Assembly: GCA_001899635.1 (NCBI GenBank)
Contig: MKVQ01000015.1
Location: forward strand, 83,223 to 147,222
DNA length: 64,000 nt
Origin: Myxococcales bacterium 68-20
GTDB lineage: Bacteria > Myxococcota_A > Polyangia > Polyangiales > Polyangiaceae
Reading direction: 5' to 3'
The position numbers and the translations under genes were made by a program. The notes beneath the pieces were generated by a model that did no database searches, was not told the origin of the DNA, and saw only the letters and a program-made list of their open reading frames with translations. Positions 1 through 9,000 of the stretch are shown here, piece by piece (the first letter of the stretch is position 1; every line of letters starts with the position of its first letter).

Positions 1-1868
1 CCGTCATGGCAGTGCCGGCGCACGACGAGCGCGATCACGCGTTTGCGGTGAAGTACGCGCTGCCGATCGTCCGGGTCGTAGCCAAGGCCGACGGCACCGA
101 GGTCGACGTCGCGAAGGCAGCGTACTGCGACGACGGCGTCGCCAACGCGGACGCGGTCAGCCGGAGCAAGGCGCCGATCGAGCAGGGCATGCCGAGCGAG
201 AAGGTCCGCCGTACGGTGACCGACTGGCTCGCGTCGCAGGGCCGAGGGAGCTCGAAGATCACGTTCAAGCTGCGCGATTGGGTCTTCTCCCGGCAGCGCT
301 ACTGGGGCGAGCCGATCCCGATCTACTTCCCGGTGACGACCGACGGTGACCCGCGGAAGCCCGGCACGAAGTACGAGATCCACTACGACCAGCCGATCCC
401 GCTCGAGGAGAGCGAGCTACCGCTGCTCCTCCCCGACCTCGAGGACTTCAAGCCCGGCACCGACCCCGCGGGCCCGCTCGCTCGCGCGCTCGACTGGCGC
501 TTCTTCGAGAGAGAGGGAAAGTGGTTCGCGCGCGAGACCAACACGATGCCGCAGTGGGCGGGCTCGTGCTGGTACTACCTGCGCTTCGTCGATCCGACGA
601 ACGACGAGGCCGGCTGGAGCCCGGAGGCCTACGACGCTTGGATGCCCGTCGACCTCTACGTCGGCGGCAGCGAGCACGCCGTGCTCCACCTGCTCTACGC
701 GCGCTTCTGGCACAAGGTCCTCTTCGACCTCGGCGTCGTGAAGCACGAGGAGCCGTTCCAGAAGCTCGTCCACCAGGGCCTCATCCTCGGAGAGGTCGAG
801 CACATCGTCTTCCACGAGGCGACCGCGGTGCCCGGCTCGCGCGCGAAGCGCGAGGGCGATCGATGGGTCGACGCAGAGACGGGCGCTGACCTCACCGATC
901 GTCGCATGCGATCGACCGACCTCGACAACCGTGGTGGCGCCTTCTATCTGCGCGAGGCGGACGTCCCTGTCCTGACCACGCCCGACGGCGAGCACTTCGC
1001 GTTCTACGCCGCGTCGGAGACCCTCGTGAGCGCGGAGCGCGCGAAGGAGCGCGACGACGGCTCGTTCGAGGACGCGAAGACGAAGAAGACGCTCGTGATC
1101 CGCAAGGTCACCGAGCAGGACATCACGAAGCGCGGGGCCCACTTCACGCTGAACGACTCGCCGGAGACCCAGGTGCTCTCGCAGGCGTTCAAGATGAGCA
1201 AGTCCCGCGGCAACGTCGTAAACCCCGACGTGCTCATCAAGAGTCACGGCGCCGACTCGCTCCGGCTCTACGAGATGTTCATGGGCCCGCTCGAGGCGGT
1301 GAAGCCCTGGCAGACGAGCGGCATCGAGGGAGTGCGTCGCTTCCTCGAGCGCGTGTGGAACGTCTCGACGACGAACGTCACAGGCGATCCGGCGGACTAC
1401 GACGTCGAGACGCAGAAGCTCGTCCACAAGACGATCAAGAAGGTGACCGAGGACGTCCAGGCGCTCCGCTTCAACACGGCGATCAGCGCGATGATGATCC
1501 TCGTGAAGCACCTCGGTGGCCTGCCGAAGGTGCCGGCGGGCGCCGCGCGCGCGCTCTCGCTGCTCGTCTCGCCCTTCGCGCCCCATATCGGCGAGGAGCT
1601 GTGGCAGCAGCTCGGAGGGAAGACGTCGCTGGCCTACGAGCCGTGGCCGGCGTTCGATCCCGCGCTCGTGAAGGACGACGTCATCGAGATCGGCGTCCAG
1701 GTGAATGGCAAGGCGCGCGCGTCGATCCAAATCCCTGCCGATGCCGATGAGGCGGCGGCGAAGGCGATCGCGCTCGAGGACCCGAAGATCAAGGACTTCA
1801 CCGCGGGGAAGACGATCAAGAAGGTCATCTTCGTGAAGGGACGGATCCTGAACCTCATCGTCGGATGA
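1..1868 (+). CDS. leuS: Leucyl-tRNA synthetase, 5'-truncated by the window edge
   Basis: Charges tRNA-Leu with leucine in the cytoplasm. The visible 621 residues begin inside the editing (CP1) domain: the first residues, VMAVPAHDERDHAFA, match the conserved editing-site segment with its Asp. The return to the catalytic core follows (LRDWVFSRQRYWGEPIPIY), then GGSEHAVLHLLYARFWHK and the second class I signature KMSKSRGNVVNPD. The anticodon-binding helical domain and the small C-terminal domain complete the protein. The HIGH motif must lie upstream of the window. The stretch between LVHQGLILGE and KMSKS is about 120 residues, longer than the leucine-specific insert I recall from E. coli. The stop overlaps the start of the LptE-like gene in an ATGA, an order (leuS-lptE) also known in enterobacteria. 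Identity is secure. Confidence 0.97.
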   Translation, partial: VMAVPAHDERDHAFAVKYALPIVRVVAKADGTEVDVAKAAYCDDGVANADAVSRSKAPIEQGMPSEKVRRTVTDWLASQGRGSSKITFKLRDWVFSRQRYWGEPIPIYFPVTTDGDPRKPGTKYEIHYDQPIPLEESELPLLLPDLEDFKPGTDPAGPLARALDWRFFEREGKWFARETNTMPQWAGSCWYYLRFVDPTNDEAGWSPEAYDAWMPVDLYVGGSEHAVLHLLYARFWHKVLFDLGVVKHEEPFQKLVHQGLILGEVEHIVFHEATAVPGSRAKREGDRWVDAETGADLTDRRMRSTDLDNRGGAFYLREADVPVLTTPDGEHFAFYAASETLVSAERAKERDDGSFEDAKTKKTLVIRKVTEQDITKRGAHFTLNDSPETQVLSQAFKMSKSRGNVVNPDVLIKSHGADSLRLYEMFMGPLEAVKPWQTSGIEGVRRFLERVWNVSTTNVTGDPADYDVETQKLVHKTIKKVTEDVQALRFNTAISAMMILVKHLGGLPKVPAGAARALSLLVSPFAPHIGEELWQQLGGKTSLAYEPWPAFDPALVKDDVIEIGVQVNGKARASIQIPADADEAAAKAIALEDPKIKDFTAGKTIKKVIFVKGRILNLIVG

Positions 1869-2392
1869 GAGGCGCGCTCGCGCTCGTGCTCGCGGTGACG
1901 CCGCTGCTCTCGGGCTGCGGCTACCGCGCCGTCCACGGAGGCGCGAGCGCCGAGCGCTTCTCCGTCGTCCTGGCCTCGTCGAACGTCCCGGATGCGGTGG
2001 CGTCCGACGAGGTCGTCGCGGGCGTGCGCGACGAGCTCGCCCGCGCCGGCGCGCTGGCGAGCGGGGGGGCGTATCCGCGATGCGAGGTCGAGGTGCTCCG
2101 CGCCGACGAGGCGAGCGAGGGGATCGCCGTGACGTCGAATGCCGACGGCGTCCTCTTGCCGGATTCGCGCGCGACGCGGGCCGGCGTCGTGGCGCGCGCG
2201 TGGATCGTTCGCTCGAAGGACGGTCCGCGCGAGCGGGACACGGGAGACGTCCGCGTGATCGAGGTCGTGAGCGTCGCGCCCGACGCGCGGGCCGCGACGT
2301 TCCGGCACGCCGATGCGCTCCGCGCCGCGAGTCGTCGCGTCGGCCGGAAGATGGGGACGAGGATCCTCGGCCTGCCGTCGTCGAGCGACTGA
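1865..2392 (+). CDS. lptE: LptE-like outer-membrane LPS-assembly lipoprotein
   Basis: A 175-residue predicted lipoprotein with a short signal peptide and lipobox LLSGC (lipidated Cys about residue 18), followed by GYR, the start typical of LptE/RlpB proteins. LptE plugs the LptD barrel and helps deliver lipopolysaccharide to the outer leaflet of the outer membrane. The size fits the family, and the gene overlaps leuS by four bases (ATGA), the classical leuS-lptE order. Sequence similarity within LptE is low, so the call rests on lipobox, length, GYR and synteny. Alternative: an unrelated small lipoprotein. The following 120 bases, before a convergent gene, contain a 13-bp direct repeat (2397-2409 and 2457-2469) and a short GC stem near 2490. 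Confidence 0.75.
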   Translation: MRGALALVLAVTPLLSGCGYRAVHGGASAERFSVVLASSNVPDAVASDEVVAGVRDELARAGALASGGAYPRCEVEVLRADEASEGIAVTSNADGVLLPDSRATRAGVVARAWIVRSKDGPRERDTGDVRVIEVVSVAPDARAATFRHADALRAASRRVGRKMGTRILGLPSSSD

Positions 2393-2511
2393 CGGGCGCG
2401 CTCGATTCGGTCTGCCGGACACCGCTCGGTCGTCGCTCGTGTGTCCGCGCGTATGACGCGCTCGATTCGAGCGTCACGCCGCCGGGCTCGTCCCGGGGCC
2501 GGCCCTCTCCG

Positions 2512-2727
2512 TCAGTAGAGGACGGCGGTCCGGTCCACGGTCGCCGGGGCCGGCGGTGCCGTGTCGTGCGTGGAGTCCATCTCGGCCTCACTCGCGCTCG
2601 CGCTCGCGCTCTCGACGACGGTCAGCTGGCGTTCGGGCAGCGAGCGCGCTCGTGACTCCGTCAGGGCGCGCTGGGAGAGGAAGAGCGTGAGGCACGCGAG
2701 GAGGGCAACGATGAGCTTCTTCAGCAC
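2512..2727 (-). CDS. Small membrane-anchored or secreted protein, unknown function
   Basis: A 71-residue protein with a GTG start. It begins MLKKLIVALLACLTLFL, a positive N-terminus followed by one hydrophobic segment that could be a signal anchor or an uncleaved signal peptide. The rest is hydrophilic, with a Ser/Ala/Glu run and a Pro-rich tail. There is a Cys at residue 12 but no convincing lipobox. No family is recognised. It lies convergent to the LptE-like gene and upstream of nothing it clearly belongs with. The alternative is a chance open frame, but the clean hydrophobic start argues for a gene. Confidence 0.45.
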   Translation of the reverse strand: MLKKLIVALLACLTLFLSQRALTESRARSLPERQLTVVESASASASEAEMDSTHDTAPPAPATVDRTAVLY

Positions 2728-2806
2728 TTCTCGGCACCCTATCCATGGCGCGCCGGTGGGGCCAACTCTCCAGCGGATGGTCGCGGCGGGGGAGGCGGAC
2801 GTCCTC

Positions 2807-2848
2807 GTAGAGCGCGCTTCGAGCGGGGTAGAGCGCGCTTCGAGCGGG
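2807..2848. repeat. Perfect tandem duplication of a 21-bp unit
   Basis: Two head-to-tail identical 21-bp copies (2807-2827 and 2828-2848, unit beginning gtagagcgcgctt) end three bases before the stop codon of the downstream reverse-strand lipoprotein gene. It reads as a recent slippage duplication at a gene end. No coding role is apparent. Confidence 0.85.
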
Positions 2849-2851
2849 CGT

Positions 2852-3217
2852 TCAGCTGCCGGAGAGCTTCGTCAGCGCGTGTGCGCAGGGGCAGCTCGCC
2901 GAGGATTCGCACTGCTTCTGCTTCTCCTCGATGCAGGCGTCGACGCACGACCTCTGCGATGAGTCCGCCGACGTGACGGACGTGGTGCCGGACCGCGGCT
3001 GGCTGCGGCTGCCCTGGGGCGTGGGCGATGTCTGCGCGACGCCGCAGGTGCTGCTGCACTGCTCGTGGAGCTTCTGGTCCTGGGCCGCGCAGCCCGCGTC
3101 GGTGAGCTCCTCGTCGAGCGACGTGCTCGACCGTGCGCCACACGCGACGAGGCCGAGGAGGACGGTGGCCAGCGCGACGAGGAGGGGCAGGAGCTGCACG
3201 TACGCGCGAGGCATCAT
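2852..3217 (-). CDS. Cys-rich lipoprotein, unknown function
   Basis: A predicted lipoprotein of about 121 residues. The start chosen, MMPRAYVQLLPLL, gives a normal signal peptide ending in the lipobox LVAC; an in-frame ATG 24 bases upstream would add MVVREASS and is less typical. The mature part has paired cysteines in short spacings (DAGC, HEQCSSTC, RSCVDACIEEKQKQCESSASCPC), which suggests disulfide bonding outside the cytoplasm. Small lipoproteins of this style are common in Myxococcota. No enzymatic domain is recognised. Function is not inferred. Confidence 0.7.
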   Translation of the reverse strand: MMPRAYVQLLPLLVALATVLLGLVACGARSSTSLDEELTDAGCAAQDQKLHEQCSSTCGVAQTSPTPQGSRSQPRSGTTSVTSADSSQRSCVDACIEEKQKQCESSASCPCAHALTKLSGS

Positions 3218-3360
3218 CGAGCTCGCTTCGCGGACGACCATGGACGGGTGTTAAGGCCCGCGCGGGGGGCTGCCAACGTGGCCGGCCGGCGCTGCGAAGG
3301 CCGGCGCCAACGCGATGACGGACGGCGCGACAAGATGGGGCGGGTCGTTTAGAAACGATC

Positions 3361-4248
3361 GTGATGGTGCGGCGGAGCTCGGTCCTCGGCGTTGCGGCGG
3401 CGATCGCGATCGCCATGATGGTGCCGCCTGGTACGGCGAGCGCGCAGGAGCCCGTCGCGAGCCCGGCGCCTCCGTCCGGTTCCGCGCCGCTCGACACGGT
3501 CTTCCTTCGCAACGGCGGCATGTATCGAGGGGTCGTGACGGAGATCGTTCCCGGCGATCACGTCACGCTCGCCGTCTCGGGCGGCGAGACGAAGGTGGTG
3601 CCCTGGGCGGACGTGGATCGGATCGTCGCGACGACGGAAGCGCCGGCGTCCATCCCGCCGAGCCCGAGCTCGCCGGTGCCACCGGTTGCCCCCGTCGCCC
3701 CGGCGACGCCACCGGGCCTCGACGTGCCGCCGCCTTCCCCGGCAGAAGCGCCGCCGCGAACGCAGTGGCGCGCGAACCGGCCGCTCCTCGTCACGGGCTC
3801 GATCCTGTTCGCGGCGGGATACGGGCCGAATGTGGTCGCCGCCGCGCCGAGCACGGTTGGCCTGGTGGGGAGGGTGGCGCTGCTCTTGGTGACGCTCGGC
3901 CTGCCGTGCTGGTTCGGCGGCAGCGGCTACATCTGCAAGGGACAGCACGGCGCCGTGCAGCTCCTCATCCCGTTCGCTGGGCCCTTTCTGTTCGCCAGCG
4001 ATCACCCGCGCGACACGGTCATTCACGCATCGGGAACGCCGCTCTCGGGCACCGCCAAGGGCCTTCTCTATGCGAGCGCCGGCCTCCAGATCGCCGGGGT
4101 CGCGACGATCCTCACCGGCGTCATCCTCGGCCGTCACGAGCGTGTGGAGCCCGAGTCGAAGGAGTCGTCGTCAAAGCCGTCGTTCTACATGGCGCCGCTC
4201 GACGCGCCGGGCGCGGTCGGCATTTCGGTCGGCGCCTCACGCTGGTGA
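3361..4248 (+). CDS. Secreted/membrane protein with N-terminal beta domain and C-terminal hydrophobic segments
   Basis: A 295-residue protein with a signal peptide ending near TASAQE. Residues 40-85 form a short beta-rich module (DTVFLRNGGMYRGVVTEI ... VPWADVDRIV) of a kind often seen in Myxococcota, resembling small beta-barrel folds. A Pro-rich linker (about 90-135) follows, then three or four hydrophobic segments (near RPLLVTGSILF, VALLLVTLGLP, VQLLIPFAGPF and LQIAGVATILTGVIL). GTG ATG GTG run together at the start, so the exact first codon is uncertain by one or two residues. Probably an inner-membrane protein with a periplasmic N-terminus. Function unknown. Confidence 0.7.
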   Translation: MMVRRSSVLGVAAAIAIAMMVPPGTASAQEPVASPAPPSGSAPLDTVFLRNGGMYRGVVTEIVPGDHVTLAVSGGETKVVPWADVDRIVATTEAPASIPPSPSSPVPPVAPVAPATPPGLDVPPPSPAEAPPRTQWRANRPLLVTGSILFAAGYGPNVVAAAPSTVGLVGRVALLLVTLGLPCWFGGSGYICKGQHGAVQLLIPFAGPFLFASDHPRDTVIHASGTPLSGTAKGLLYASAGLQIAGVATILTGVILGRHERVEPESKESSSKPSFYMAPLDAPGAVGISVGASRW

Positions 4249-4305
4249 GGCGAGCCCCAAATTGGCGTCCCGGAATCGTGAACGCCGACTACCATCGCGC
4301 CACCG

Positions 4306-4914
4306 ATGCAGTTCGCGGACCCGCGCTCCACGGCCACGGCCTACCTGATCCTGCGTCATCTCTACGACGGCGACATCATCGAGTGGCCGATCCCCGACGA
4401 TCATCCGCAGCGCGAGATCTTCGCGCAGCTCGAGGCGCAAGGCTACGTCGCCCGCTGGGATCGCGTGTGGCCGCTCCACGATCGCTATCGCCTCACCGAG
4501 CGGGGGATCGCCGCGATCGAGTCGGTCTACCGACCCGCCGGGGCCGAGGCGTTCTTCGAGGACCTGCGCCGGCGGAACCTCTCGCCGCAGGATCGACGGA
4601 TGTTCCTCCAGCAGCACGGCCTCAACCCGGCGCTCTGGCCGCTGCTCCACGATCCCTCGACCCACTGGAGCACGTTCCACGAAGTCGGCGCGCGCTACCA
4701 CTCGTACGTCTGGGAGGACATGCAGCCGCCGAAGCGGGTGCGGCCGACGAAGCTGAAGCGCGGAGGTGGTGGAGGCGCGAGACCGGTGCATCACCACCAC
4801 CACCACGACCACGACTACGATCAACGTCGAGCCGCGCACCTGCTCGATCTCGACCGCGAGGCCAACGATCCGGGGCACACCGCGCCGGGGACGTTCGACT
4901 ACGACGTGTCGTGA
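4306..4914 (+). CDS. Winged-helix-like protein with a natural poly-His tail
   Basis: A 202-residue cytoplasmic protein of unknown family. Residues 1-70 look like a winged-helix fold, with a helix-rich start and a wing-like RYRLTERGIAAIE. The middle is helical (FFEDLRRRNLSPQDRRMFLQQHG). The C-terminal third is unusual: a Lys/Arg/Gly-rich stretch leads into HHHHHHDHDYD at about residues 162-172, encoded by a run of cac/cat codons. Such tracts can bind Ni, Zn or Cu. The stop overlaps by one base the start of the first glycosyltransferase gene, so it is probably the first cistron of the downstream run. It could be a regulator or metal-responsive accessory of that pathway. Function inferred only from context. 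Confidence 0.7.
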   Translation: MQFADPRSTATAYLILRHLYDGDIIEWPIPDDHPQREIFAQLEAQGYVARWDRVWPLHDRYRLTERGIAAIESVYRPAGAEAFFEDLRRRNLSPQDRRMFLQQHGLNPALWPLLHDPSTHWSTFHEVGARYHSYVWEDMQPPKRVRPTKLKRGGGGGARPVHHHHHHDHDYDQRRAAHLLDLDREANDPGHTAPGTFDYDVS

Positions 4915-6017
4915 TGGCCGCGTCGCGTGCGCTGCGGGCGCTCCTCGTCGCGAACGACGGCTTCTCTGCCGGTCACGTCGCACGGACAGTTGCGGTGGCG
5001 CGAGCCCTCACGCGGCGATCGCGTGCGCGAGGGATCTCGGTCCAGCTTCTCCTCGCGACGACGTCGGAGGCTCATCCGCTCCTCGACGACGAGAGCTTCG
5101 CCGTCGTGCGCCTGCCGGCGCCCGTCGCCGCGCGGCGAGCGGGTTTCGCCGACGCCGAGCGTCGCCGTCTCGTGCGCGGAGCCCTCGCAGGCGCCTGCGA
5201 GGCGTTTGGTCCGGATCTCGTCGTGGCGGACACGTTCCCGTCGGGCCCACATGGCGAGCTCGCCGGTGTCGGATTGGGCCACGCGAAGCGAGCGCTCGTA
5301 CGCCGCTCGGTGCCGGTAGCCCGCGCCGAGGACGATGTGCTCGCGGCAGGGCTCCGCGATCACGACGTCGCGATCGTGACGGATGATCCAGGCCCGATCG
5401 ACGTGTCTCTCCCGATCCGGACGGTCCGCGTGCCGCCGATCACGCTCGGAGAGGCGGCGGACGCGCTCTCCCGCGACGAGGCTCGCACCGCGCTCGGGCT
5501 GCCGGCGGAGGGCAGGGCCGTGCTCGTCGCGGCCGGCGGCGGTGGTGACGCGGAGGCGGCGGCGCGTGCGACCGCGCTCGCGGAGGCCGCCCTTCGGCTC
5601 GCGCCCGATCTCGTCGTCGTGCGCGCGGTCGGCCCGCTCGAGCGCGCCGGGAAGGTGGACGCAGGACAGCGGCCATTGCACGTACGCGTTGCGCCGCTCC
5701 AGCCGCTGCTCGCGGCATTCGACGGCGCATTCTCGCCAGCGGGCTACAACACCGCGCACGAGCTCGCCAAGGCCGGCGTGCCGGCGGCGCTCTTCGCGCA
5801 GCCGAGGTCGTTCGACGATCAGGCCGCGCGCGCCTCGCGCTTCGCGGAGCGAGGGCTCGCGTTCGCGCTCGACCGTTTCGAAGACGCGGCGCTGTCCGCC
5901 GCGCTCGAGTGGATGGCGACCGCTCCTCGGCCCTCGCTCGAGGCCGGGGGCGCCGATCGCGCCGCCGACGTGCTGCTCGATCTCGTGATGCGCAAGGCGG
6001 AGGGCGGCGCTCGATGA
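4914..6017 (+). CDS. GT28/MurG-type glycosyltransferase
   Basis: A 367-residue GT-B fold glycosyltransferase, expected to move a sugar from a nucleotide-sugar to an acceptor. The ATG at 4914 was chosen because it overlaps the previous stop and starts directly at the first Rossmann strand (LRALLVANDGFSAGHVART), which carries the GxxxGHxxR-type loop of MurG/MJ1255-like enzymes. The C-terminal half has the donor-site pattern SPAGYNTAHELAKAGVPAAL followed by DDQAARASRFAERG. It is clearly paralogous to the N-terminal third of the next protein. Translationally coupled on both sides (TGATG upstream, ATGA downstream). Acceptor and sugar cannot be read from the sequence. Confidence 0.8.
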   Translation: MAASRALRALLVANDGFSAGHVARTVAVARALTRRSRARGISVQLLLATTSEAHPLLDDESFAVVRLPAPVAARRAGFADAERRRLVRGALAGACEAFGPDLVVADTFPSGPHGELAGVGLGHAKRALVRRSVPVARAEDDVLAAGLRDHDVAIVTDDPGPIDVSLPIRTVRVPPITLGEAADALSRDEARTALGLPAEGRAVLVAAGGGGDAEAAARATALAEAALRLAPDLVVVRAVGPLERAGKVDAGQRPLHVRVAPLQPLLAAFDGAFSPAGYNTAHELAKAGVPAALFAQPRSFDDQAARASRFAERGLAFALDRFEDAALSAALEWMATAPRPSLEAGGADRAADVLLDLVMRKAEGGAR

Positions 6018-9000
6018 AGGTCGCCTTCCACACCATCAACGGCGTCGGCCTCGGGCATGTCGTCCGCGCGGTGAGCCTCGCGACCGAGATGCGCGCGCTC
6101 GTCCCCGGTGTGAAGCTGCTCGTGCTCACGAACGCGCGCGACACCTCGCGGATCGCGGAGGCCGGGCTCGACTTCGTCAAGCTCCCGCCTCGGCTCTCGG
6201 AGCCGCACGCCGATCCCGGGCGCGCGCTGACCGCGTTGCCGGAGCCGTTCGAGGAGGCTGCGCTGGTGGCGGCTCTCGAGACGTTCCGGCCCGATCTCGT
6301 CGTGTTCGACACGCATGCGCCGATGCGCGTCGCGCGGCAGGTCGCGGCGATCGGCGCACGCGCCGTGCTCGTCCTTCGCGAGCTCCGTCCCGAGGCGCTC
6401 CGGTCCTTCGTGGCCAGCGCGGCGCCGCTCGCGTTCGATCGGATCGTCGTGCCGCACGCGCCGGGTGACATGGACCTCGCGCCGCTCGACGGTCTGCCGG
6501 TCGTGCTCGCGGGCCCGATCGTGCGACCGATCCGTGGGGACGCGCCGGCGCCGTCCAGCGGGGCGCCGCGGGTCGTCGCGACGGCGGGCGGGGGAGGTCA
6601 GCCGGTCGACGCCCGCCGCTACCTCCGCGCCGTCGCGGACGCGCATCTGCTCGCGCGTGCGCGCGTCCCCGAGCTCGAGACGGTTCTCGTCACCGGACCG
6701 TATGGAGAGCCGCCGTCGAACCTGGAGCGGTACCCCGGGCTGACCGTCGTGCGATCGACGGCGGATCTCGACGCGCTCCTCGCGCGCGCCACGCTCGTCG
6801 TATCGCAGGCCGGTTACAACGCGATCGCCGAGATCCGCGCGCTCGAGAAGCCGGCCGTGCTCGTCCCCGGCCATCGCAAAGCGGAGGACCAGCGCGCCCG
6901 CGCCCTCCGCCTCGCGCGCGCAGGGGCGGCGGTCATCGCGAAGCCCGAAGCGCGTTCGATCGCCGATGCCGTCGAGGCGATCCTAGGCTCGGGCGACAGG
7001 CTCGCGGCGATGACGCGCGCTCATCGCACGATCCCCCTCGTCGCGAGGAACCGGGAGGCCGCCGCGGCGGTGCTCCGCCCGGTGTGGCGACCGCCGATGA
7101 AGAATGCGATGGCGAAGGTCGCGATCGTCGCGCACGACTTTGCGCCGAAGCTCGGCGGAATGGAGACCGTTGCCCGCTCGCTTGCGGCATGCCTGCTCGC
7201 GCGCGGAGTCGGCGTCCGCGTCTACACGACGAACCGTCTCGGCGCGCGATCGGCGAGCGGTCTCGGCGAGGACGTGGTCGTGCCGCTGTACCAGCCGCGG
7301 CCTCCCCCTGCGCGGATCGATCTGGAGGACGACCTCCTCGCGACGATCGACGCCGCGCTCCGTGACTCGGCCGACGTGATCCATCTCTGCCACGCGGGGC
7401 TCGGTCCGTGGGTCCCCGCGCTTCGCGCTGCGCTTCCGTGCATCGTGACGGTGAACGTCCACGGCAACGATCTGCTCGCCCCGTGGGTGTTCCACGACGG
7501 GACGCCCGACGCGTATCGGACCGCGCAGATCGAGGGCCTGTCGTCGGCGGACGCGGTCCTGGCGGTGTCGCGCTTCTCGCAGGACCTTGCGCGTGGGAGG
7601 GGCGTCGCGCCCGGCGTGCTGCACACGATCGAGAACGGCGTCGACCCTACGCGCTTCTGCCCCGGCGCGCGCGACGCGACGCTCGCGCGCCGGTTCGGCA
7701 TCGAGGACGAAGACGAGGTCGTCCTGACCGTCTCCCGGCTGGCGCCGCGGAAGGGGCACCGGACGGCGCTCGAGGCGATCGCGCTTCTCGCGAAGAAGCG
7801 GCCTCGCCTCAAATTCGTCTTCACGGGTGCAAGCGACGCGATGCGCACGGAGCTCGCGCAGATCGCCGACGGTCTCGGGATCGGAGCGCGTATCGTCGCG
7901 ACCGGGTTCGTTCCGGACGCGGAGCTCCCCGCGCTCTATCGGCTGGCGAACGTGTTCGCGCTCCTCGCGAGCGAAGCCGACGACGACGTCGAGGGCTTCG
8001 GCGTCGCGCTCGTCGAGGCAGCGGCGAGCGGGGTGCCGGCCGTCGCCTCGCGGACGGGCGGCGTACCGGAGGCGCTCGTCGACGGCGAGACCGGCCTCCT
8101 CGTCACGGCGGGCGATGCCGTCTCGGCCGCTCGTGCGATCGAGCGACTGCTCGAGGACCGCGCGCTCGCCCGCACGCTCGGCGCTCGCGGCCGCGAGCGT
8201 GTCCTCACCGAGCTCTCCCACGAGCGTGCTGCCGATCGCGTCCTCGGGATCTGGAGCGCGCTCCTCGAGCGCGGAGCACGGACGCCGGTCGATCGCTCGC
8301 CGGCATGGCCCGGCTCGTCGGCGTTCGTACCGGCGGAGAACGGGGTACTGCTCACGCGGCGCGCGCAGGAGCGCGGCGCAGCGCGACGCGCGGCTCGAGC
8401 GGCGCGGAGGCAGTCGCTCCACGCGGTCGTCGAGCGCGGTCAGCTCGTACGCCTGCGCGCCACCGGCGCCGGCGCGAGGCTCCTGCCGGACGCGCTCGAG
8501 GACTGCGCAGCGGAAGGACACGCCCCGCGTGTCGAGGTGAAGCTGCGCCGCTTCGTGGAGGCTGACTTCGCTGCCTACGCGCTGCCGCTGCTCGAGGGCG
8601 TCGAGCTCGTCCACGGCGTCCCGCATCCCGGCGCCCGCGCACTCCTCGACGCCGTGCGCGCGATGCCCGAGGAGGCGCTCCGTCGCGTCCGGCTCGTGCG
8701 GCTCTTCCTCACGCCGGAAGCGCGTGAGGCGCCGTCGCTCGCGCTCGAGGCGGTCCCCGAGACGCATGCGCTCCGCCGCTTCTTCGCCGAGCGCGGCGCC
8801 GTCGTGGTGCCGCCTCCGGAGCTCATGCGCTACCTCTCGGAGCTGCCTGCCGGCGGCCCCGAGACGGCGATGGTGGAGCCGACGAACCTCTGTAACCTCG
8901 CGTGCCCGACGTGCCCCACCGGTACGGGCAAGATCAAGCCGCTGCCGCAAATGACGCTCGACCGCTTCGACCACGTCCTCGGCGAGCTCGCCCCGCGCAT

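Noticed and set aside
417-2591. 724-codon reverse frame opposite leuS and lptE
   Set aside because: Arg-rich antisense shadow covering two real genes.
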